From NCBI RefSeq assembly GCF_029227915.1, contig NC_079886.1:1364001-1428000 (forward strand): DNA of 64,000 nt, written 5' to 3'. The translations under genes were made by a program, and so were the position numbers. Shown in pieces: positions 50,385 through 61,015 of this stretch; the stretch's first letter is position 1, and every line of letters begins with the position of its first letter. The notes beneath the pieces were generated by a model, which ran no database searches, had not been told where the DNA came from, and worked only from the letters and a program-made list of their open reading frames with translations. The stretch comes from Hydractinia symbiolongicarpus (Eukaryota; Cnidaria; Hydrozoa; Anthoathecata; Hydractiniidae).

Positions 50385-50991
50385 TACGGGCCAAGCCAGG
50401 GATTTACGGGAAAAGCGGGTTTTCGGTTGTCGGCGATTAAACTGCTTTCATTCCGCGTCTCATCAAAAATGTAAACATTTTTGAATACTACAAGTCTCAT
50501 TCGTTCTAGTGGTGCAGAAATAATTTGAAAAATCGTTCGGGAAATCAGTTTACTCCCTGGGTACTTTCTTTTATACATTCGACTATACGGGCGAAGTTCG
50601 GGATTTACAGGAAAGCCCGGGTTTTCGTTTGCCCGCGATTAAACTTCTTTTATTCAGCGTCTCATCAAAAATGAAAACATTTTTGAAAACTACAAGTCTC
50701 ATGCGTTTTAGTGGTGAAAAGATAATTTAAAAAATCGATCGGGAAATGAGTTTACTCCCTGGGTACTTTCTTTGTATACTTTTGATTATACGGGTCGTGT
50801 CCGGGATTTACGGGAAATCGCGGGTTTTCGTTTGCCGGCGAATAAACTTGTTTTACTTAGCGTCTCATCAAAAATGAAAACATTTTTGAAAACTACAAGT
50901 CTCATGCGTTTCAGCGGTGAAAAAATAATTTAAAATATCGTTCCGGAAATACGTTTACTCCCTGAGTACTTTCTTTGTATACTTTTGACTA
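50385..50991 (+). repeat. C-B-K part of a C-B-K-H tetramer
   Basis: C (50385), B with GGGCGAAGTTCGGG, and K, then CGTTTCAGCGGTG leading into an A monomer at 50992 instead of H. The interval to the next C (51195) is 810 bp. Confidence 0.78.
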
Positions 50992-52803
50992 TACGGGCCG
51001 AGTATGGGATTTACGGGAAATCGCGGGTTTTCGTTTACCGGCGATTAAGCTTCTTTTATTCAGCGTCTTCTCAAAAATGAAAACATTTTTGAAAACTACA
51101 AGTCTCATGCGTTTTAGTGGTAAAAAAATAATTTAAAAAATCGTTCTGAAAATGAGTTTATTCACAGGGTACTTTCTTTGTATACATTCAACTATACGGG
51201 CCAAGCCAGGAATTTACGGGAAAAGCGGGTTTTCGGTTGTCGGCGATTAAACTGCTTTCATTCGGCGTCTCATCAAAAATGTAAACATTTTTGAATACTA
51301 CAAGTCTCATTCGTTCTAGTGCTGCAGAATTAATTTGAAAAATCGTTCGGGAAATCAGTTTACTCCCTGGGTACTTTCTTTTATACATTCGACTATACGG
51401 GCCAAGTTCGGGAGTTACAGGAAATCCCGGGTTTACGTTTGCCGGAGTTCAAACTTCTTTCATTCAGCGTCTCATCAAAAATGAAAACATTTTTGAAAAC
51501 TACAAATCTCATGCGTTTTAATGGTGAAAAAATAATTTAAAAAATCGTTCGGGAAATGAGTTTACTCCCTTTGTATACTTTTGACTATACGGGCAGAGTC
51601 CGGGATTAACGGGAAATCGCGGGGTTTTTTTTCCCGGCGATTAAACTTCCTTCATTCAGCGTCTCATCAAAAATGAAAACATTTTGAAAACTACAAGTCT
51701 CATGCGTTTTAGTGGTGAAAAAATAATTTAAAATATCGTTGGGGAAATAAGTTTACTCCCTGAGTACTTTCTTTATATACATTCGACTATGCGGGCTAAG
51801 CCCGGGATTTACAGGAAATCGCGGGTTTTCGTTTGCCGGCGATTAAACTTCTTTTATTCAGCGTCTTCTCATAAATGAAAACATTTTTGAAAACTACAAG
51901 TCTCATGCGTTTTAGTGGTGAAAAAATAATTTAAAAAATCGTTCGGGAAATGAGTTTACTCACAGGGTACTTTCTTTATATACTTTCGACTATGCGGGCC
52001 AAGCCCGGGATTTACGGGAAATCGCGGGTTTTCGTTTTCTGGCGATTAAACTTCTTTTATTTAGCGTCTCATCAAAAATGAAAACATTTTTGAAAACTAC
52101 AAGTCTCATGCGTTTTAGTGGTGAAAAAATAATTTAAAAAATCGTTCGGGAAATGAGTTTACTCCCTGGGTATTCTCTTTGTATACTTTTGATTATACGG
52201 GTCGTGTCCGGGATTTACGGGAAATCGCAGGTTTTCGTTTGCCGGCGAATAAACTTGTTTTACTTAGCGTCTCATCAAAAATGAAAACATTTTTGAAAAC
52301 TACAAGTCTCATTCGTTCTAGTGCTGCAGAATTAATTTGAAAAATCGTTCGGGAAATCAGTTTACTCCCTGGGTACTTTCTTTTATACATTCGACTATAC
52401 GGGTCAAGTTCGGGATTTACAGGAAATCCCGGGTTTACGTTTGCCGGAGATCAAACTTCTTTCATTCAGCGTCTCATCAAAAATGAAAACATTTTTGAAA
52501 ACTACAAGTCTCATGCGTTTTAGTGGTGAGAAAATAATTTAAAAAATCGTTCGGGAAATGAGTTTACTCCCTGGGTACTCTCTTTGTATACTTTTGATTA
52601 TACGGGTCGTGTCCGGGATTTACGGGAAATCGCGGGTTTTCGTTTGCCGGCGATTAAACTTGTTTTTTTTAGCGTCTCATCAAAAATGAAAACAATGTTG
52701 AAAACTACAAGTCTCATGCGTTGTAGTGGTAAAAAAATAATTTAAAATATCGTTCGGGAAATGAGTTTACTCCCTGGGTACTTTCTTTGTATACTTTTGA
52801 CTA
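50992..52803 (+). repeat. 1,812-bp nine-monomer higher-order repeat, copy Q1
   Basis: Order: A with GTTTACCGGCGATTAAG, C (51195), B with CTAGTGCTGCAGAATT, a shortened monomer (TTTACTCCCTTTGTATAC), E (CTATGCGGGCTAAGCCCGGG), E with CTGGCGATTAAAC, a D/K monomer, B, D. Equivalent points recur 1,812-1,813 bp later throughout (51195 and 53007; 51601 and 53413; 52601 and 54413). Confidence 0.85.
51568..51587 (+). repeat. 11-bp deletion defining the shortened monomer class
   Basis: CTCCCTTTGTATACTTTTG stands where other monomers have CCCTGGGTACTTTCTTTGTA, so about 11 bp are absent and the monomer interval falls to about 192 bp. The same or a near-identical join is seen near 53380, 54788, 55588, 56388, 59618, 60218 and 61221, all within this part of the array. 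Confidence 0.82.
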
Positions 52804-54615
52804 TACGGGCCGAGTACAGGATTTACGGGAAATCGCGGGTTTTCGTTTACCGGCGATTAAACTTCTTTTATTCAGCGTCTTCTCAAAAATGAAAACATTT
52901 TTGAAAACTACAAGTCTCATGCGTTTTAGTGGTGAAAAAATAATTTAAAAAATCGTTCTGAAAATGAGTTTATTCACAGGGTACTTTCTTTGTATACATT
53001 CAACTATACGGGCCAAGCCAGGAATTTACGGGAAAAGCGGGTTTTCGGTTGTTGGCGATTAACCTGCTTTCATTCGGCGTCTCATCAAAAATGTAAACAT
53101 TTTTGAATACTACAAGTCTCATTCGTTCTAGTGCTGCAGAATTAATTTGAAAAATCGTTCGGGAAATCAGTTTACTCCCTAGGTACTTTCTTTTATACAT
53201 TCGACTATACGGGCCAAGTTCGGGAGTTACAGGAAATCCCGGGTTTACGTTTGCCGGAGATCAAACTTCTTTCATTCAGCGTCTCATCAAAAATGAAAAC
53301 ATTTTTGAAAACTACAAATCTCATGCGTTTTAATGGTGAAAAAATAATTTAAAAAATCGTTCGGGAAATGAGTTTACTCCCTTTGTATACTTTTGACTAT
53401 ACGGGCAGAGTCCGGGATTAACGGGAAATCGCGGGGTTTTTTTTCCCGGCGATTAAACTTCCTTCATTCAGCGTCTCATCAAAAATGAAAACATTTTGAA
53501 AACTACAAGTCTCATGCGTTTTAGTGGTGAAAAAATAATTTAAAATATCGTTGGGGAAATAAGTTTACTCCTTGAGTACTTTTTATTATATACATTCGAC
53601 TATGCGGGCTAAGCCCGGGATTTACAGGAAATCGCGGGTTTTCGTTTGCCGGCGATTAAACTTCTTTTATTCAGCGTCTTCTCAGAAATGAAAACATTTT
53701 TGAAAACTACAAGTCTCATGCGTTTTAGTGGTGAAAAAATAATTCAAAAAATCGTTCGGGAAATGAGTTTACTCACAGGGTACTTTCTTTATATACTTTC
53801 GACTATGCGGGCCAAGCCCGGGATTTACGGGAAATCGCGGGTTTTCGTTTTCTGGCGATTAAACTTCTTTTATTTAGCGTCTCATCAAAAATGAAAACAT
53901 TTTTGAAAACTACAAGTCTCGTGCGTTTTAGTGGTGAAAAAATAATTTAAAAAATCGTTCGGGAAATGAGTTTACTCCCTGGGTATTCTCTTTGTATACT
54001 TTTGATTATACGGGTCGTGTCCGGGATTTACGGCAAATCGCAGGTTTTCGTTTGCCGGCGAATAAACTTGTTTTACTTAGCGTCTCATCAAAAATGAAAA
54101 CATTTTTGAAAACTACAAGTCTCATTCGTTCTAGTGCTGCAGAATTAATTTGAAAAATCGTTCGGGAAATCAGTTTACTCCCTGGGTACTTTCTTTTATA
54201 CATTCGACTATACGGGCCAAGTTCGGGATTTACAGGAAATCCCGGGTTTACGTTTGCCGGAGATCAAACTTCTTTCATTCAGCGTCTCATCAAAAATGAA
54301 AACATTTTTGAAAACTACAAGTCTCATGCGTTTTAGTGGTGAGAAAATAATTTAAAAAATCGTTCGGGAAATGAGTTTACTCCCTGGGTACTCTCTTTGT
54401 ATACTTTTGATTATACGGGTCGTGTCCGGGATTTACGGGAAATCGCGGGTTTTCGTTTGCCGGCGATTAAACTTGTTTTTTTAGCGTCTCATCAAAAATG
54501 AAAACAATGTTGAAAACTACAAGTCTCATGCGTTTTAGTGGTAAAAAAATAATTTAAAATATCGTTCGGGAAATGAGTTTACTCCCTGGGTACTTTCTTT
54601 GTATACTTTTGACTA
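52804..54615 (+). repeat. 1,812-bp nine-monomer higher-order repeat, copy Q2
   Basis: Follows Q1 directly and repeats its order, with scattered differences such as TTGTTGGCGATTAACC in its C monomer. It ends where GACTATATGGGCCATGTTC replaces the expected A monomer. Part of the unit appears a third time near 57.4-58.9 kb, at an offset of 5,632 bp from Q1. Confidence 0.84.
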
Positions 54616-57600
54616 TATGGGCCATGTTCGGGATTTACAGGAAATCCCGGGTTTACGTTTGCCGGAGATCAAACTTCTTTCATTCAGCGTCTCATTAAAA
54701 ATGAAAACATTTTTGAAAACTAACAATCTCATGCGTTTTAGTGGTGAAAAAATAATTTAAAAAATCGTTCGGGAAATGAGTTTACTCCCTTTGTATACTT
54801 TTGACTATACGGGCAGAGTCCGGGATTTACGGGAAATCGCGGGTGTCTTTTTCTCGGCGATTAAACTTCCTTCATTCAGCGTCTCATCAAAAATGAAAAT
54901 ATTTTTAAAAACTACAAGTCTCATGCGATTTAATGGTGCAAAAATAATTTAAAAAATCGTTCGGGAAATGAGTTTACTCCTTGAGTACTTTCTTTGTATA
55001 CTTTTGACTATACGGGCCGAGTACCGGATTTACGGGAAATCGCGGGTTTTCGTTTGCCGGCGATTAAACTTCTTAAATTCAGCGTCTTATCAAAAATGAA
55101 AACATTTTTGAAAACTACAAGTCTCATGCGTTTTAGTGGTGAAAAAATAATTTAAAATATCGTTGGGGAAATAAGTTTACTCCCTGAGTACTTTCTTTAT
55201 ATACATTCGACTATGCGGGCTAAGCCCGGGATTTGCGGGAAATCGCGGGTTTTCGTTTGCCGGAGATTAAACTTCTTTTATTCAGCGTCTTTTAGAAATG
55301 AAAATTTTTTTCAAAACTACAAGTCTCATGCGTTTTAGTGGTGAAAAAATAATTTAAAAAATCGTTCGGGAAATGAGTTTACTCACAGGGTACTTTCTTT
55401 ATATACTTTCGACTATGCGGGCCAAGCCCGGGATTTACGGAAAATCGCGGGTTTTCGTTTGCCGGCCATTAAACTTCTTTTATTTAGCGTCTCATCAAAA
55501 ATGAAAACATTCTTGAAAACTACAAGTCTCATGCGTTTTAGTGGTGAAAAAATAATTTAAAAAATCGTTCGGGAAATGAGTTTACTCCTTTTGTATACTT
55601 TTGACTATACTGGCAGAGTCCGGGATTTACGGGAAATAGCGGGTGTGTTTTTCCCGGCGATTAAACTTCCTTCATTCAGCGTCTCATCAAAAATGAAAAT
55701 ATTTTTAAAAACTACAAGTCTCATGCGATTTAGTGGTGAAAAAGTAATTTAAAAAATCGCTCGGGAAATAAGTTTACTCACAGGGTACTTTCTTTATATA
55801 CATTCGACTATACGGGCCAAGCCCGGGAATTACGGGAAATCGCGGGTTTTCGTTTGCCGGCGATTAAACTTCTTTTATTTAGCGTCTCATCAAAAATGAA
55901 AACATTTTTGAAAACTAAAAGTCTCATGCGTTTTAGTAGTGAAAAAATAATTTAAAAAATCATTCGGGAAATCAGTTTACTCGCTGGGAACTTTTTTTTT
56001 GTACTTTTGACTATACGGGCCGAGTACCGGATTTACGGAAAATCGCGGGTTTTCGTTTGCCGGCGATTAAACTTCCTTCATTCAGCGTCTCACCAAAAAT
56101 GAAAATATTTTTAAAAACTACAAGTCTCATGCGATTTAGTGGTGAAAAAATAATTTAAAAAATCGCTCGGGAAATGAGTTTACTCACAGGGTACTTTCTT
56201 TATATACATTCGACTATACGGGCCAAGACCGGGATTTCCGGAAAATCGCGGGTTTTCGTTTGCCGGCGATTAAACTTCTTTTATTTAGCGTCTCATCAAA
56301 AATGAAAACATTTTTGAAAACTACAAATCTCATGCGTTTTAATGGTGAAAAAATAATTTAAAAAATCGTTTGGGAAATGAGTTTACTCCCTTTGTATACT
56401 TTTGACTATACGGGCAGAGTCCGGGATTAACGGGAAATCGCGGGGTTTTTTTTCCCGGCGATTAAACTTCCTTCATTCAGCGTCTCATCAAAAATGAAAA
56501 CATTTTGAAAACTACAAGTCTCATGCGTTTTAGTGGTGAAAAAATAATTTAAAATATCGTTGGGGAAATAAGTTTACTCCCTGAGTACTTTATTTATACA
56601 CATTCGACTATGCGGGCTAAGCCCGGGATTTACGGGAAATCGCGGGTTTTCGTTTGCCGGCGATTAAACTTCTTTTATTCAGCGTCTTCTCAGAAATGAA
56701 AACATTTTTAAAAACTACAAGTCTCATGCGTTTTAGTGGTGAAAAAATAATTTAAAAAATCGTTCGGGAAATGAGTTTACTCACAGGGTACTTTCTTTAT
56801 ATATTTTCGACTATGCGGGCCAAGCCCGGGATTTACGGGAAATCGCGGGTTTTCGTTTGCCGGCGATTAAACTTCTTTTATTTAGCGTCTCATCAAAAAT
56901 GAAAACATTTTTGACAACTACAAGTCTCATGCGTTTTAGTGGTGAAAAAATAATTTAAAAAATCGTTCGGGAAATGAGTTTACTCCCTGGGTACTCTCTT
57001 TGTATACTTTTGATTATACGGGTCGTGTCCGGGATTTACGGGAAATCGCGGGTTTTCGTTTGCCGGCGAATAAACTTGTTTTACTTAGCGTCTCATCAAA
57101 AATGAAAACATTTTTGAAAACTACAAGTCTCATTCGTTCTAGTGCTGCAGAATTAATTTGAAAAATCGTTCGGGAAATCAGTTTACTCCCTGGGTACTTT
57201 CTTTTATACATTCGACTATACGGGCCAAGTTCGGGATTTACAGGAAATCCCGGGTTTACGTTTGCCGGAGATCAAACTTCTTTCATTAACCGTCTCATCA
57301 AAAATGAAAACATTTTTGAAAACTACAAGTCTCATGCGTTTTAGTGGTGAAAAAATAATTTAAAATATCGTTGGGGAAATAAGTTTACTCCCTGAGTACT
57401 TTCTTTATATACATTCGACTATGCGGGCTAAGCCCGGGATTTACAGGAAATCGCGGGTTTTCGTTTGCCGGCGATTAAACTTCTTTTATTCAGCGTCTTC
57501 TCATAAATGAAAACATTTTTGAAAACTACAAGTCTCATGCGTTTTAGTGGTGAAAAAATAATTTAAAAAATCGTTCGGGAAATGAGTTTACTCACAGGGT

Positions 57601-58952
57601 ACTTTCTTTATATACTTTCGACTATGCGGGCCAAGCCCGGGATTTACGGGAAATCGCGGGTTTTCGTTTTCTGGCGATTAAACTTCTTTTATTTAGCGTC
57701 TCATCAAAAATGAAAACATTTTTGAAAACTACAAGTCTCATGCGTTTTAGTGGTGAAAAAATAATTTAAAAAATCGTTCGGGAAATGAGTTTACTCCCTG
57801 GGTATTCTCTTTGTATACTTTTGATTATACGGGTCGTGTCCGGGATTTACGGGAAATCGCAGGTTTTCGTTTGCCGGCGAATAAACTTGTTTTACTTAGC
57901 GCCTCATCAAAAATGAAAACATTTTTGAAAACTACAAGTCTCATTCGTTCTAGTGCTGCAGAATTAATTTGAAAAATCGTTCGGGAAATCAGTTTACTCC
58001 CTGGGTACTTTCTTTTATACATTCGACTATACGGGCCAAGTTCGGGATTTACAGGAAATCCCGGGTTTACGTTTGCCGGAGATCAAACTTCTTTCATTCA
58101 GCGTCTCATCAAAAATGAAAACATTTTTGAAAACTACAAGTCTCATGCGTTTTAGTGGTGAGAAAATAATTTAAAAAATCGTTCGGGAAATGAATTTACT
58201 CCCTGGGTACTCTCTTTGTATACTTTTGATTATACGGGTCGTGTCCGGGATTTACGGGAAATCGCGGGTTTTCGTTTGCCGGCGATTAAACTTGTTTTTT
58301 TTTAGCGTCTCATCAAAAATGAAAACAATGTTGAAAACTACAAGTCTCATGCGTTGTAGTGGTAAAAAAATAATTTAAAATATCGTTCGGGAAATGAGTT
58401 TACTCCCTGGGTACTTTCTTTGTATACTTTTGACTATACGGGCCGAGTACGGGATTTACGGGAAATCGCGGGTTTTCGTTTACCGGCGATTAAACTTCTT
58501 TTATTCAGCGTCTTCTCAAAAATGAAAACATTTTTGAAAACTACAAGTCTCATGCGTTTTAGTGGTGAAAAAATAATTTAAAAAATCGTTCTGAAAATGA
58601 GTTTATTCACAGGGTACTTTCTTTGTATACATTCAACTATACGGGCCAAGCCAGGAATTTACGGGAAAAGCGGGTTTTCGGTTGTTGGCGATTAACCTGC
58701 TTTCATTCGGCGTCTCATCAAAAATGTAAACATTTTTGAATACTACAAGTCTCATTCGTTCTAGTGCTGCAGAATTAATTTGAAAAATCGTTCGGGAAAT
58801 CAGTTTACTCCCTAGGTACTTTCTTTTATACATTCGACTATACGGGCCAAGTTCGGGAGTTACAGGAAATCCCGGGTTTACGTTTGCCGGAGATCAAACT
58901 TCTTTCATTCAGCGTCTCATTAAAAATGAAAACATTTTTGAAAACTAACAAT
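54616..58952 (+). repeat. E-type and shortened monomers with a third partial nine-monomer copy
   Basis: E monomers (CATTCGACTATGCGGGC, AAGCCCGGGATTT) alternate with shortened monomers (GGGCAGAGTCCGGG, TTTTTCCCGGCG). The stretch 54920-56385 recurs at 58953-61015. From about 57370 the sequence follows the nine-monomer unit again (C at 58640, B with CTGCAG near 57145, 57954 and 58766). No non-satellite sequence is present. Confidence 0.78.
54920..56385 (+). repeat. Repeated block R, copy 1 (about 1.47 kb)
   Basis: Opens with CATGCGATTTAATGGTGC, then CTTCTTAAATTCAGCG, the rare TTTTAGAAATGAAAATTTTT monomer, and TCGCTGGGAAC with its following T run. All recur in order from 58953, first at an offset of 4,033 and then 4,630 bp. 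Confidence 0.82.
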
Positions 58953-59246
58953 CTCATGCGATTTAATGGTGCAAAAATAATTTAAAAAATCGTTCGGGAA
59001 ATGAGTTTACTCCTTGAGTACTTTCTTTGTATACTTTTGACTATACGGGCCGAGTACCGGATTTACGGGAAATCGCGGGTTTTCGTTTGCCGGCGATTAA
59101 ACTTCTTAAATTCAGCGTCTTATCAAAAATGAAAACATTTTTGAAAACTACAAGTCTCATGCGTTTTAGTGGTGAAAAAATAATTTAAAATATCGTTGGG
59201 GAAATAAGTTTACTCCCTGAGTACTTTCTTTATATACATTCGACTA

Positions 59247-59843
59247 TGCGGGCTAAGCCCGGGATTTGCGGGAAATCGCGGGTTTTCGTTTGCCGGCGAT
59301 TAAACTTCTTTTATTCAGCGTGTTTTAGAAATGAAAATTTTTTTCAAAACTACAAGTCTCATGCGTTTTAGTGGTGAAAAAATAATTTAAAAAATCGTTC
59401 GGGAAATGAGTTTACTCACAGGGTACTTTCTTTATATACTTTCGACTATGCGGGCCAAGCCCGGGATTTACGGAAAATCGCGGGTTTTCGTTTGCCGGCG
59501 ATTAAACTTCTTTTATTTAGCGTCTCATCAAAAATGAAAACATTCTTGAAAACTACAAGTCTCATGCGTTTTAGTGGTGAAAAAATAATTTAAAAAATCG
59601 TTCGGGAAATGAGTTTACTCCTTTTGTATACTTTTGACTATACTGGCAGAGTCCGGGATTTACGGGAAATCGCGGGTGTGTTTTTCCCGGCGATTAAACT
59701 TCCTTCATTCAGCGTCTCATCAAAAATGAAAATATTTTAAAAAACTACAAGTCTCATGCGTTTTAGTGGTGAAAAAATAATTTAAAATATCGTTGGGGAA
59801 ATAAGTTTACTCCCTGAGTACTTTCTTTATATACATTCGACTA
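59247..59843 (+). repeat. 597-bp three-monomer tandem duplication, copy 1
   Basis: E monomer with GGGCTAAGCCCGGGATTTGC and TTTTAGAAATGAAAATTTTT, a second E monomer, then a shortened monomer with CTTTTGTATAC. The first marker recurs at 59844, exactly 597 bp later. Confidence 0.84.
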
Positions 59844-60440
59844 TGCGGGCTAAGCCCGGGATTTGCGGGAAATCGCGGATTTTCGTTTGCCGGCGATTAA
59901 ACTTCTTTTATTCAGCGTCTTTTAGAAATGAAAATTTTTTTCAAAACTACAAGTCTCATGCGTTTTAGTGGTGAAAAAATAATTTAAAAAATCGTGCGGG
60001 AAATGAGTTTACTCACAGGGTACTTTCTTTATATACTTTCGACTATGCGGGCCAAGCCCGGGATTTACGGAAAATCGCGGGTTTTCGTTTGCCGGCGATT
60101 AAACTTCTTTTATTTAGCGTCTCATCAAAAATGAAAACATTCTTGAAAACTACAAGTCTCATGCGTTTTAGTGGTGAAAAAATAATTTAAAAAATCGTTC
60201 GGGAAATGAGTTTACTCCTTTTGTATACTTTTGACTATACTGGCAGAGTCCGGGATTTACGGGAAATCGCGGGTGTGTTTTTCCCGGCGATTAAACTTCC
60301 TTCATTCAGCGTCTCATCAAAAATGAAAATATTTTTAAAAACTACAAGTCTCATGCGATTTAGTGGTGAAAAAGTAATTTAAAAAATCGCTCGGGAAATG
60401 AGTTTACTCACAGGGTACTTTCTTTATATACATTCGACTA
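59844..60440 (+). repeat. 597-bp three-monomer tandem duplication, copy 2
   Basis: Repeats the preceding 597 bp with a few differences, for example TCGTGCGGG for TCGTTCGGG near 59993. The earlier block copy at 55.2-55.8 kb has a single version. Confidence 0.84.
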
Positions 60441-61015
60441 TACGGGCCAAGCCCGGGAATTACGGGAAATCGCGGGTTTTCGTTTGCCGGCGATTAAACT
60501 TCTTTTATTTAGCGTCTCATCAAAAATGAAAACATTTTTGAAAACTAAAAGTCTCATGCGTTTTAGTAGTGAAAAAATAATTTAAAAAATCATTCGGGAA
60601 ATCAGTTTACTCGCTGGGAACTTTTTTTATGTACTTTTGACTATATGGGCCGAGTACCAGATTTACGGAAAATCGCGGGTTTTCGTTTGCCGGCGATTAA
60701 ACTTCCTTCATTCAGCGTCTCACCAAAAATGAAAATATTTTTAAAAACTACAAGTCTCATGCGATTTAGTGGTGAAAAAATAATTTAAAAAATCGCTCGG
60801 GAAATCAGTTTACTCACAGGGTACTTTCTTTATATACATTCGACTATACGGGCCAAGACCGGGATTTACGGAAAATCGCGGGTTTTCGTTTGCCGGCGAT
60901 TAAACTTCTTTTATTTAGCGTCTCATCAAAAATGAAAACATTTTTGAAAACTACAAATCTCATGCGTTTTAATGGTGAAAAAATAATTTAAAAAATCGTT
61001 TGGGAAATGAGTTTA

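Larger units (their letters stand above)
58953..61015 (+). repeat. Repeated block R, copy 2 with internal duplication (about 2.06 kb)
   Basis: Same order as 54920-56385 but 597 bp longer, because three monomers are tandemly duplicated inside it (59247-59843 and 59844-60440). Confidence 0.82.

Noticed and set aside
9932-58833. Many 65-66 codon minus-strand open frames with almost the same product, as if a gene family
   Set aside because: Every one spans the same C-to-B or A-to-B portion of the monomer. Conservation follows the DNA repeat and not codons, and there is no spacing, promoter or start context of its own.
59321-59345. TTTTAGAAATGAAAATTTTT as a possible transposon end or insertion scar
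   Set aside because: It is the usual AAAAATGAAAACATTTTTG segment with substitutions and small indels; flanking repeat order is uninterrupted and there is no target-site duplication.
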